Of a stretch of DNA of 13,912 nucleotides, positions 1-6,229 are shown in pieces. The notes under the pieces were generated by a model, which did not search any database, was not told where the DNA came from, and was given only the letters and a program-made list of their open reading frames with translations. The stretch spans positions 1-13,912 of the forward strand of contig JAEDIH010000040.1 in NCBI GenBank assembly GCA_016292575.1, in the 5' to 3' direction. The position numbers were made by a program, and so were the translations under genes. Each line of letters starts with the position of its first letter. The first letter of the stretch is position 1. Origin of the DNA: Clostridiaceae bacterium. GTDB lineage: Bacteria; Bacillota; Clostridia; Oscillospirales; Acutalibacteraceae.

Positions 1-53
1 TTCTTTTTATATTCAGCATATTCAACAATTTTTCAAATATTTACCAATTTCAT

Positions 54-82
54 TTGACAAATTAACATTGCAAGTGTATTAT
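54..82 (+). promoter_or_regulatory. Sigma-A-type promoter of the 68-aa orphan gene
   Basis: A perfect -35 box TTGACA (54-59) is followed by a 17-bp spacer and TATTAT as -10 (77-82). Transcription would begin near 89, about 30 bases before the start codon at 120. A second TATAAT lies at 88-93 but has no -35 box at a usable distance. The hexamers and spacing are read directly from sequence; promoter activity is inferred. Confidence 0.75.
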
Positions 83-119
83 GTTATTATAATTAACATG
101 ATATAAGGGTGTGCAAGTC

Positions 120-326
120 ATGATTTATTATAAAGAAACCGAAGTTCTTCATCCGCTCTATCTTGCAAAGCTTGAAAACGGTGTAACTCTTGCAATTTTC
201 GGAGACAGCGCCAAGGGCAGCGACGGAAAAACATATTACCATGTCGGAAAAGAGGATCGGCAGGGAGATATGCATACTGTCGGCTGGACCTGCGACGCCG
301 ACAAGGCGACCATCCTTAAATCATAA
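120..326 (+). CDS. Small orphan protein, 68 aa, function unknown
   Basis: I do not recognise this family. The ATG at 120 is chosen because AAGGGTG (105-111) sits 8 bases ahead of it. The in-frame GTG at 111 overlaps that Shine-Dalgarno and would have none of its own. The 68-residue product begins MIYYKETEVLHP, has no signal peptide or membrane segment, and is rich in Tyr, Lys and Asp. Its alternating hydrophobic/polar stretches (LYLAKLENGVTLAIFG) suggest a small beta-rich cytoplasmic fold. It contains one Cys and two Trp-flanking turns near GWTCDAD. It is a single-gene unit with its own promoter (54-82) and two terminator hairpins (352-409), convergent with the MerR gene. The complete set of expression signals makes it a convincing real gene, but nothing in the sequence indicates its role. 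Confidence 0.75.
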   Translation: MIYYKETEVLHPLYLAKLENGVTLAIFGDSAKGSDGKTYYHVGKEDRQGDMHTVGWTCDADKATILKS

Positions 327-351
327 CAGCCGTCTTTTCAAATTTAATTAC

Positions 352-388
352 CGCACGAAGGATTATGGCGTCCTTCGTGCGTTTTTTT
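352..388 (+). terminator. Strong intrinsic terminator after the 68-aa gene
   Basis: An 11-bp perfect stem (CGCACGAAGGA at 352-362, TCCTTCGTGCG at 371-381) has an 8-base loop and is followed at once by seven T residues (382-388). It lies 25 bases past the stop codon of the orphan gene. On the minus strand the same hairpin has no T-tract, so it mainly serves plus-strand transcription. Confidence 0.9.
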
Positions 389-409
389 GCGGTGTTTCCG
401 CAACTTTTT
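387..409 (+). terminator. Second, tandem hairpin terminator
   Basis: TTGCGG (387-392) and CCGCAA (398-403) form a 6-bp stem with loop TGTTT, followed by C and five T (405-409). It starts within the T-tract of the preceding terminator and ends 10 bases before the MerR gene's stop. It probably acts as a back-up that keeps plus-strand transcripts out of the convergent MerR gene. Confidence 0.6.
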
Positions 410-419
410 GCTCCCAGTT

Positions 420-1253
420 TCACAGCAAATGCTCACGACAGACAACCGGAATACTGATTTCCGTAACAAACTTTTCGGTATCGCTTGTAATGCCGTAGTC
501 TATCATGGTAATCTCCCTTGAAAAACCGTTAATTTCAAGGTCGTGGTCTTCAATATATTCATTAAGCCTGCGGTACTGCTGCGCAGCTTCGTTATGACTG
601 CCTCGAAAACGGACGCTGGCGCAAAGAGTCTGTGGGAAAGATATTACTCGACCCACAAAGTCCTCCTCATCGTCTAAAAGAAGAAAATATTTGTCATATA
701 CCTCGTATCTGCCCTCGCGCAAATGCTCTTCGGATATGCCGACCCCGACTTTTCCAAGGAAAACAACGCCCTGTGCCTGCGACTGCTCCAGCTTTCTTAT
801 CGGCGTTTCCATGTCGAACATACTTTCAAGCTTGAGCGGACCTTCCATAAGCACCATTCGACCCGCATGACTTTCAACAAGCTTGATAACGTCAAAATCT
901 GAATTCTGTGCGTCTTTAATCTGGCGCAGGCGGTTATTGATCTTGCGCTCAATAAGCTTCAGCTTTTGCTGCTTTTCAATGACAGCCTGCTTTTGCCTGC
1001 GAAGCTTTTCTTCAATAATATCAATATCGCGGTTTTTTAAAAAATCGGCAATCTCCGGAAGCGGCATATCAAGCGCGCGCAGATACCGTATCGTATTTAG
1101 CGGCTCAAACTGACGAGTGCTGTAATAGCGGTAGCCTGTCTGAGGATCAATATATTCCGGCTCAACAAGACCGGTTTTTTCATAATGGCGCAGCGTGCTG
1201 ACGCTGAGATTAAACAGCTCTGCAATATCACCGATCCGAAAGAGCTTTGACAC
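420..1253 (-). CDS. MerR-family transcriptional regulator with GyrI-like effector domain (BmrR type)
   Basis: The 277-aa protein has three parts. A MerR winged helix-turn-helix spans about residues 4-72 (FRIGDIAELFNLSVSTLRHYEKTGLV, then the wing DPQTGYRYY). A coiled-coil dimerisation helix spans about 78-113. A C-terminal part of about 120-275 has the size and pattern of a GyrI-like multidrug-binding domain. The start is the GTG at 1251-1253, because AGGAGG (1263-1268) lies 9 bases upstream; longer in-frame starts have no such site. The start lies inside the 3' end of the MATE gene (26-base overlap), so the two are co-transcribed and likely translationally coupled. BmrR/Mta-type regulators bind cationic or amphipathic compounds and untwist promoters with long spacers. 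Exactly such a promoter precedes the MATE gene. The ligand cannot be told from sequence. Confidence 0.9.
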   Translation of the reverse strand: MSKLFRIGDIAELFNLSVSTLRHYEKTGLVEPEYIDPQTGYRYYSTRQFEPLNTIRYLRALDMPLPEIADFLKNRDIDIIEEKLRRQKQAVIEKQQKLKLIERKINNRLRQIKDAQNSDFDVIKLVESHAGRMVLMEGPLKLESMFDMETPIRKLEQSQAQGVVFLGKVGVGISEEHLREGRYEVYDKYFLLLDDEEDFVGRVISFPQTLCASVRFRGSHNEAAQQYRRLNEYIEDHDLEINGFSREITMIDYGITSDTEKFVTEISIPVVCREHLL

Positions 1254-2601
1254 GGTTCTTTTCCTCCTTTTTGTCCGCCGTTCGCTTATCAAGAATATAA
1301 AACGCAACCACGCAGATTAAGCTTGAAACAAGCGAGCCTGCCGCCGAAGCAAGTCCCATCGGCAGCAGAGTGGACGGAAAATACTTCGACATGAAATATG
1401 CACCGGGAATACGCACGGTTATAATTGAGATAAAGTTATGCAAAAACGAAAGCTGAGATTTTCCGCGCGCACAGAAATATCCGCTGAAGCTGAACTGTAT
1501 TCCGGCAAAAAATACGTCCCAGACATAGCCTTTGAGATATTTGCCCCCCGCAACCGCAACGGCGGCGTCGCGCATAAACAGTCCGACAAGCGGCTCGGCA
1601 ACAAACTGAATAAGAAGTACAATCAACGCGCCGTAGCACACCGATATCAGACAGGAATATTTCAAAGTTAGATTTGCGCGTTCCTTTTTTCCTGCTCCGA
1701 TATTCTGCGCACAGATTGCGGAAACGGCAGAAAGCAGCGAGGACGGAACAAGGAACAAAAAGCCTATTATCTTTTCAACAATTCCCACTGCCGCCGAATC
1801 GGTGAGTCCGCGCTTGTTTGCAATAACAGTGACAAAAATAAACGCAACCTGAATAAAGCCGTCCTGCAAAGCTATCGGAAAGCCGATTTTCAGAATCTCG
1901 CTCATGACACTGCGCACCGGTCTGAAATCGCTTTTTACTACTTCGACAGACCTGCGCTTAAGAATAACAACAAGGGAGATTATAACGCTAATTGCCTGCG
2001 AAAGAGTTGTTCCGAGCGCCGCACCGGCAGATCCCATACGGAACACTCCGATAAACAGATAGTCAAGCGCGATATTTGCAACGCACGCAACAGAAATAAA
2101 ATACATCGGGCTTTTGCTGTCGCCCATTCCGCGGAAAATTGAGCTGAGAACATTATATGCCGTGATGAACGGTATTCCGGAAAAGCAGATTGTTAGGTAT
2201 TTTACCGTATCTGCAACAGCCTCCTGCGGCGCCGACATGAGTCTTGTTATGGGCTTTACAAGCAAAAGCAGCAAAACCGTCAGCAAGGCCGAAATCAGCA
2301 TGAAAATCGTTACGGTGTTTCCGATGGCGGACGCTGCCTTGCGCTTGTTGTTTGCACCGACAGCCTGACCTATGCTCACGGTCGTACCCATTGCAAGACC
2401 GACTATCATTGCCGTCAGCATATGCATTACCTGACTTCCGATGGAAACGGCAGTTGTTTCGGCAACGGTTTTCTCAAATCTGCCGATTATATATAGATCC
2501 GCCATTCCGTAAAGAGTCTGCAAAAAGTATGACAAAAGATATGGCAGAGAAAAACAGACAATATTTTTAAATACGCTTCCGTTGGTAAGATTTTTTTCCA
2601 T
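1228..2601 (-). CDS. MATE-family multidrug efflux transporter
   Basis: The 457-aa integral membrane protein has about 12 hydrophobic segments in two homologous halves, the normal MATE size. The N-terminal half shows the family pattern (LPYLLSYFLQTLYGMADLYIIG, then VGLAMGTTVSIGQAVGA). The second half repeats it around PIALQDGFIQVAFIF and SAICAQNIGAG. MATE pumps export drugs and other organic cations in exchange for Na+ or H+. The start is the ATG at 2599-2601, preceded by GGGAG about 8 bases upstream. An in-frame ATG at 2661 lies beside the -10 box (2664-2669), upstream of the expected transcription start, so it is ruled out. The gene is first in a two-gene operon with the MerR regulator, whose start it overlaps. 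The promoter is of the MerR-controlled type, so expression is probably induced by a compound sensed by that regulator. Substrate unknown. Confidence 0.93.
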   Translation of the reverse strand: MEKNLTNGSVFKNIVCFSLPYLLSYFLQTLYGMADLYIIGRFEKTVAETTAVSIGSQVMHMLTAMIVGLAMGTTVSIGQAVGANNKRKAASAIGNTVTIFMLISALLTVLLLLLVKPITRLMSAPQEAVADTVKYLTICFSGIPFITAYNVLSSIFRGMGDSKSPMYFISVACVANIALDYLFIGVFRMGSAGAALGTTLSQAISVIISLVVILKRRSVEVVKSDFRPVRSVMSEILKIGFPIALQDGFIQVAFIFVTVIANKRGLTDSAAVGIVEKIIGFLFLVPSSLLSAVSAICAQNIGAGKKERANLTLKYSCLISVCYGALIVLLIQFVAEPLVGLFMRDAAVAVAGGKYLKGYVWDVFFAGIQFSFSGYFCARGKSQLSFLHNFISIITVRIPGAYFMSKYFPSTLLPMGLASAAGSLVSSLICVVAFYILDKRTADKKEEKNRVKALSDR

Positions 2602-2663
2602 TTTGCTTTCACTCCCAAAACAGCCGCTTTTGCTTTTTATGCGGCGTTTGTTATGACGCAATT

Positions 2664-2694
2664 ATATTAAACTCTACAATAATTATAGAGTCAA
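2664..2694 (-). promoter_or_regulatory. MerR-type promoter/operator (19-bp spacer with dyad) for MATE-merR
   Basis: Read on the minus strand, -35 is TTGACT (2694-2689) and -10 is TAATAT (2669-2664). They are separated by 19 bp instead of the usual 17. The spacer holds an inverted repeat with arms ACTCTA (2671-2676) and TAGAGT (2686-2691) around a 9-base AT-only-but-one centre. An over-long spacer carrying a dyad is the hallmark of promoters activated by MerR-family proteins. The regulator is encoded by the second gene of the operon, implying autoregulation. Box positions and dyad are seen directly; binding by the neighbouring MerR protein is inferred. Confidence 0.88.
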
Positions 2695-2748
2695 GAGGTT
2701 TTTAATAAAAAAATCACTTTTTGGCAAAACTTATGCTGAGGTGATCTT

Positions 2749-3393
2749 ATGCTTCCTATTCTTATCCGCGGAGTTATCATATATATTATTGTAATAGTCA
2801 GCGTGCGCCTTATGGGAAAAAGACAAATTGGTGAATTGCAGCCGGCGGAGCTTGTTATCACCATTCTGCTTTCCGACATTGCCTCCATGCCGCTGCAAAA
2901 CGGAAACACGCCGCTTTTGCAATCGGTTGCGGCAATTTTTCTGCTCATAGCCCTTGAGATTATTACTTCATGCTTAGCGCTGAAATTCCGTCCGTTCCGT
3001 ACCCTTTTGCAGGGACATTCCGTGATGATAGTCAAAAACGGCAAGGTTAATCAGGAAGAGATGAAAAAAATCAGATACAGCGTTGACGATGTTGTTGAAG
3101 CGCTGAGGCTCAAAGATGTTTTTGACATTGAAACCGTAAGCTTTGCCTATGTTGAAACAAACGGCTCTTTGAGCGTGCTTTTGAAGGAGGAGGAAAAAGA
3201 ACCGAAACAGCTTCCCTGCCTTGTTGTCAGCGACGGAAAACTTGTTGAACGAGAATTTTCCGTCTGCGGTCTTACAAAGGAAAAACTGCTGCTTTTTCTG
3301 CGAAGCAAACACATTGAGCCGAAAGACGTTTTGCTGATGACGTATTCAAAGGACGGCAAAGCAAATATTGTACTGAAAAAGGAGCAAAAATAA
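2749..3393 (+). CDS. DUF421 (YetF-like) membrane protein
   Basis: The 214-aa protein starts at an ATG preceded by GAGGTGAT. Hydrophobic segments span about residues 4-20, 34-48 and 57-76. The N-terminal hallmark of DUF421 is clear: VRLMGKRQIGELQPAELVI followed by SDIASMPLQN. The soluble part (about 85-200) is the YetF C-terminal domain, with VMIVKNGKVN, SVDDVVEALRLKDVFDIETV and ETNGSLSVLL. A charged C-terminal extension follows. These proteins are common in spore-forming Firmicutes; biochemical function is not established. It overlaps the next gene by one base (TAATG), so both are made from one mRNA. No clear promoter was found. A weak candidate (ATGACG at 2653-2658, TACAAT at 2675-2680, 16-bp spacer) overlaps the divergent MerR operator. 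Confidence 0.88.
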   Translation: MLPILIRGVIIYIIVIVSVRLMGKRQIGELQPAELVITILLSDIASMPLQNGNTPLLQSVAAIFLLIALEIITSCLALKFRPFRTLLQGHSVMIVKNGKVNQEEMKKIRYSVDDVVEALRLKDVFDIETVSFAYVETNGSLSVLLKEEEKEPKQLPCLVVSDGKLVEREFSVCGLTKEKLLLFLRSKHIEPKDVLLMTYSKDGKANIVLKKEQK

Positions 3394-3773
3394 TGAATCG
3401 TTTGTTTCTGGCTCTTATTCTTTTGCTTTTGTGCTTTTCAACAGCCGTTTTCGGCTTTTACAGCCTTGAAAAAAGCTGCCTTGACCTTGAAGACACACTC
3501 AAAAGCGCAGCCTCTCTTATTGAAAACGACAAAAGGAGAAATGCGCTCAAAACGCTTGAAAGCGTTGACGCAAAATGGAAAAAGCAGCGTATAATTTTCA
3601 ATATTTTTCTCGACCATACCACGCTCGACACCCTTGATTCCTCGCTCCCCTCGCTTTCAAAAATATTCAAAAGCGGTGATGACGAGATGACCTTTGAGGA
3701 GATACAAAAAAATATTGCCGTTCTTGAGGATATTGTTGAAGAACAGCGAATAAGCATCGGAAATATATTGTAA
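3393..3773 (+). CDS. DUF4363-like membrane-anchored protein
   Basis: The 126-aa protein has an N-terminal hydrophobic anchor or uncleaved signal (about residues 3-22), followed by a wholly alpha-helical, charged extracytoplasmic part. Helices run through SCLDLEDTLKSAASLIENDKR, KWKKQRIIFNIFLDHTTLD and FEEIQKNIAVLEDIVEEQR. This architecture and its pairing with DUF421 match the DUF4363 family, which is of unknown function. The ATG overlaps the DUF421 stop as TAATG, with AAAGGAG 8 bases upstream, so translation is coupled. A role as partner of the DUF421 protein is inferred from operon structure only. Confidence 0.75.
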   Translation: MNRLFLALILLLLCFSTAVFGFYSLEKSCLDLEDTLKSAASLIENDKRRNALKTLESVDAKWKKQRIIFNIFLDHTTLDTLDSSLPSLSKIFKSGDDEMTFEEIQKNIAVLEDIVEEQRISIGNIL

Positions 3774-3796
3774 TTATAATATAAAAGTGCTATAAT
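3768..3796 (+). promoter_or_regulatory. Extended -10 promoter for the nfeD-SPFH operon
   Basis: TTGTAA (3768-3773), a 17-bp spacer and a perfect TATAAT (3791-3796) are seen. TGC directly before the -10 box gives an extended -10 (TGn) element. The -35 box includes the stop codon of the DUF4363 gene. Transcription would begin near 3803, only about 14 bases before the nfeD start, so the Shine-Dalgarno AAAGGAGGT would lie at the very 5' end of the mRNA. Read-through from the upstream DUF421 operon is also possible. Confidence 0.7.
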
Positions 3797-3816
3797 GACA
3801 GAAAGGAGGTAGATAA

Positions 3817-4251
3817 ATGGATAATTTACTGATCATGTGGATCGCTCTTGCAATAGTCTTTGCCGTTATTGAGGCGCTGACGTTACAGGTTGTTACAATC
3901 TGGTTTGCCGTGGGTTCGCTCGGAGCAATAATTGCAAACGTTGTCAATGCTTCGCCGCTTGTTCAGCTCATTGTTTTTGTTGCTCTTTCCATTCTCACTC
4001 TTGTTATTGCTCGGCCGTATCTTAAAAAATTCACCAAAACAAAGGTTCAGCCGACAAACGCAGATGTCTGTATCGGAAAACAAGCTATTGTCACCGAGGA
4101 GATCAACAACGCTCTTTCCACCGGACAGGTTAAGATACGTGGCGTTATCTGGACTGCCCGAAGCGTTGAGGACAACACTGTTATTCCGGAAGGCACAACG
4201 GTCACTGTCAAAGCGATTGAGGGAGTCAAGTTAATTGTCTCTGCCGAATAA
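3817..4251 (+). CDS. NfeD-family membrane protein (short form, SPFH partner)
   Basis: The 144-aa protein has two or three membrane segments (about residues 5-22, 28-44 and 48-65) and a C-terminal soluble beta domain (about 80-144). That domain has the NfeD OB-fold pattern: CIGKQAIVTEEI, GQVKIRGVIWTARS, IPEGTTVTVKAIEGVKLIV. It lacks the N-terminal ClpP-like serine protease of long NfeD proteins, so it is the short YbbJ/YuaF type. A very strong Shine-Dalgarno (AAAGGAGGT) sets the start. It is followed after 35 bases by the SPFH gene. Short NfeD proteins are membrane partners of stomatin- or flotillin-like proteins and help organise membrane microdomains; the pairing here supports that role. Confidence 0.9.
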   Translation: MDNLLIMWIALAIVFAVIEALTLQVVTIWFAVGSLGAIIANVVNASPLVQLIVFVALSILTLVIARPYLKKFTKTKVQPTNADVCIGKQAIVTEEINNALSTGQVKIRGVIWTARSVEDNTVIPEGTTVTVKAIEGVKLIVSAE

Positions 4252-4286
4252 ACGCCAAAACGATAAAAACAAACGGAGGTAGTTTC

Positions 4287-5213
4287 ATGGAAGGCTTATT
4301 TTATGTAATCGTAGCAATCATTCTTTTAGCAGTGTTTATTCTTGCTCTCAACATCAAGATTGTTCCGCAGTCAAAAGCGTACGTCATTGAAAGGCTCGGC
4401 TCCTACAGTACAACCTGGCAGACGGGACTGCATGTTAAAATTCCGGTATTTGAACGCATTGCAAAAATTGTTTCGCTCAAGGAGCAGGTTGTTGACTTCA
4501 AGCCGCAGCCCGTTATTACAAAGGACAACGTTACAATGCAGATTGACACCGTTGTTTTCTATCAGATCACCGACCCGAAGCTTTATACTTACGGCGTTGA
4601 GAATCCCATTTCGGCGATTGAAAATCTTACTGCAACAACGCTCAGAAATATCATCGGCGAGCTTGAGCTTGACCACACGCTGACCTCTCGTGACACAATC
4701 AATGCTAAAATCAGAGGAATCCTTGACGAAGCGACCGACCCGTGGGGCATCAAGGTCAACCGCGTTGAGCTTAAAAACATTCTTCCGCCGCGTGAGATTC
4801 AGGACGCGATGGAAAAGCAGATGAAAGCGGAACGCGAACGCCGCGAAGCTATCCTGCGCGCAGAGGGCGACAAGGAAAGCAAAATTCTTGTTGCGCAAGG
4901 TCAGAAAGAGGCAAAAATTCTTGCTGCCCAGGCAGATAAGGAAGCAGCAATTCTTCAGGCAGACGCAGTACGCGAAAGAAAAATCCGTGAAGCAGACGGT
5001 GAAGCGCAGGCTATCATTGCAATACAGAAAGCCGAGGCTCAGGGTATCTCACTCATCAACGAGGCATCTCCTACTCAGGCCGTTATTGCTCTGAGGTCGC
5101 TGGAAGCCCTCCAAAAGGTTGCGGACGGTCAGGCAACAAAAATCATCATTCCCTCGGAAATTCAGTCTGTGGCAGGACTTGCTACGGGCATAAAAGAGCT
5201 TGTTAAAGAATAA
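4287..5213 (+). CDS. SPFH/Band 7 stomatin-like (QmcA/paraslipin-type) protein
   Basis: The 308-aa protein has an N-terminal membrane anchor (about residues 4-22). The SPFH/PHB domain (about 24-180) contains VPQSKAYVIERLGSY, GLHVKIPVFERI, DNVTMQIDTVVFYQITDP and ATTLRNIIGELELDHTLTSRD, ending at the typical LPPREIQDAMEKQMKAERERR. A coiled coil follows, holding four consecutive 11-residue repeats (194-237) of the form GxKExKILxAQ. The C-terminal oligomerisation region (about 260-305) includes SLEALQKVADGQATKIIIP. Length and order match E. coli QmcA (YbbK), whose neighbour YbbJ is an NfeD protein. SPFH proteins form large membrane-bound oligomers. GGAGGT lies 7 bases before the ATG. It is second in the nfeD operon and converges on spo0A. 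Confidence 0.93.
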   Translation: MEGLFYVIVAIILLAVFILALNIKIVPQSKAYVIERLGSYSTTWQTGLHVKIPVFERIAKIVSLKEQVVDFKPQPVITKDNVTMQIDTVVFYQITDPKLYTYGVENPISAIENLTATTLRNIIGELELDHTLTSRDTINAKIRGILDEATDPWGIKVNRVELKNILPPREIQDAMEKQMKAERERREAILRAEGDKESKILVAQGQKEAKILAAQADKEAAILQADAVRERKIREADGEAQAIIAIQKAEAQGISLINEASPTQAVIALRSLEALQKVADGQATKIIIPSEIQSVAGLATGIKELVKE

Positions 5214-5235
5214 GATACCGAAGAAAATTTTCAAA

Positions 5236-5280
5236 CAAAAAAAATCAGCCGGCATTTGCAAAAGCAGCAGATGCCGGCTG
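5236..5280 (-). terminator. Intrinsic terminator of spo0A, between convergent genes
   Basis: A perfect 10-bp stem (CAGCCGGCAT at 5246-5255, ATGCCGGCTG at 5271-5280) has a 15-base loop. On the minus strand it is followed by an A and eight T residues (about 5245-5237), so it is a good terminator for spo0A, whose stop is 7 bases away. On the plus strand only a broken T-tract (TAAATTTTAAA) follows, so it would stop the SPFH transcript less efficiently. Confidence 0.85.
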
Positions 5281-5286
5281 TAAATT

Positions 5287-6060
5287 TTAAACTGCTTTCA
5301 TGCTCAGACGAAGCTTATCGCTAATCATTGCTATGAATTCAGAGTTTGTAGGCTTTCCCCGGCTGTTCTGAATGGTATAGCCGAAATATGAGCTGAGGAC
5401 GTCAACGTCTCCCCTGTCCCAGGCAACCTCTATCGCGTGACGGATTGCACGTTCAACGCGTGAGGAGGTTGTGTTGTTTTGTTTTGCAACAGTCGGATAT
5501 AATATCTTTGTGACGGCGTGCATAAGCTCAGGGTCTCTTACCGTAAGCATGATTGCCATTCTCAGATACTGATATCCTTTTATATGAGCCGGTACTCCGA
5601 TCTGCCGCATAATATCCGAAATAACTATCTCAAGTTCCTTAGTATCGCTGAACGATATCTTTGAATTTTCCTCGCCTTTGCTGTTCCATTTTGCCATTTT
5701 TACTACCCTGTCTGCAACGAATGAGTAATCAAAGGGCTTTAAAAAATAATAATCGGCGCCGGCGGAAAGCACTTCCTCCTCAAAAATCGGATTTTCAACC
5801 GACGACATGACAAAGGTCAGCGTTTTGTTTCTCCTGAATTCGCTGCCTGCCTCCTCAAGAACACCGAGCGCGTCAAGGTTTGCCATAAAAGCGTCCATCA
5901 CCACTGCATCCGGTCTTTCAGCAAGAGCGGCATTGATAAGTTTTCTCCCGTCCTTTTCAATGATCTTCACTTCGCAGCCGTTTGATCTCAGACATTCAGC
6001 GCACCGCTCAATATTCTGGGCTCCCTCCCCGGCAAGGATAACGTTTGTTTTCTTCGACAT
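5287..6060 (-). CDS. spo0A: Spo0A, master regulator of sporulation
   Basis: The 257-aa response regulator is the length of B. subtilis Spo0A (267 aa) with a shorter linker. The C-terminal effector domain is nearly identical to the family: IGVPAHIKGYQYLR, then KILYPTVAKQNNTTSSRVER, AIRHAIEVAW and KPTNSEFIAMISDKLRL. This domain binds 0A boxes. The receiver keeps the phospho-acceptor D56, the switch hydroxyl S86 and K108 (LKPFD). The usual Asp-Asp metal-binding pair (LADD) is Gly11-Glu12 (LAGE), and the MPHLDG loop is MANLDA, so phosphorylation chemistry may be altered. The start is taken as the ATG at 6058-6060, 8 bases after AAGGA. The ATG at 6067 overlaps that site. It follows spoIVB as in Bacillus, but has its own promoter. 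Identity is certain; phosphorylation behaviour is inferred. Confidence 0.97.
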   Translation of the reverse strand: MSKKTNVILAGEGAQNIERCAECLRSNGCEVKIIEKDGRKLINAALAERPDAVVMDAFMANLDALGVLEEAGSEFRRNKTLTFVMSSVENPIFEEEVLSAGADYYFLKPFDYSFVADRVVKMAKWNSKGEENSKISFSDTKELEIVISDIMRQIGVPAHIKGYQYLRMAIMLTVRDPELMHAVTKILYPTVAKQNNTTSSRVERAIRHAIEVAWDRGDVDVLSSYFGYTIQNSRGKPTNSEFIAMISDKLRLSMKAV

Positions 6061-6106
6061 TACAACCATCCTTCTAAAATGTTTTGTGATTTTTTTTCAC
6101 ATCCAA

Positions 6107-6151
6107 ATGGTATCACAAATATTTCCGTATTGCAAGGTGAATTTTGTCGAA
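6107..6151 (-). promoter_or_regulatory. spo0A promoter with an upstream 0A box
   Basis: On the minus strand, TTGCAA (6135-6130), a 17-bp spacer and TACCAT (6112-6107) form a promoter with an extended -10 (TGA just before the -10). An exact 0A-box heptamer TGTCGAA (plus strand 6145-6151) lies 9 bp upstream of the -35, centred near -48, a position compatible with activation by Spo0A-P. An inverted repeat TTTGTGAT (6083-6090) / ATCACAAA (6112-6119) spans the transcription start and could be an operator or leader hairpin. The heptamer also occurs by chance inside genes here, so autoregulation is a reasoned inference only. Confidence 0.55.
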
Positions 6152-6200
6152 TATATTAATTAGTTATTAAAAAAATACTATCATTGTAATAATAGAAGTA

Positions 6201-6225
6201 TTTTCGCCGTCAGAATACGGCAAAA
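6201..6225 (-). terminator. Weak hairpin after spoIVB
   Basis: GCCGT (6206-6210) and ACGGC (6217-6221) form a stem, extended by TTTT/AAAA with one bulged C, with a 6-base loop. It lies just past the spoIVB stop. On the minus strand only a mixed TACTTCTATTATT follows, so it would be leaky at best. Some spoIVB transcripts may therefore run into spo0A. Confidence 0.35.
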
Positions 6226-6229
6226 TTGC

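Noticed and set aside
1387..1948. Further exact TTCGACA heptamers (0A-box-like) in the MATE gene, and one at the spo0A start codon
   Set aside because: They lie inside coding sequence and about two matches are expected by chance in a window this size; only the intergenic copy at 6145 is kept.
2691..3312. Several minus-strand open frames overlapping the DUF421 gene
   Set aside because: All are antisense to a family-recognised protein with its own Shine-Dalgarno, and none has start signals.
4371..4898. Open frame of 175 codons on the minus strand inside the SPFH gene
   Set aside because: It is antisense to a well-conserved gene, has no Shine-Dalgarno and encodes an unrecognisable composition; a shadow frame.
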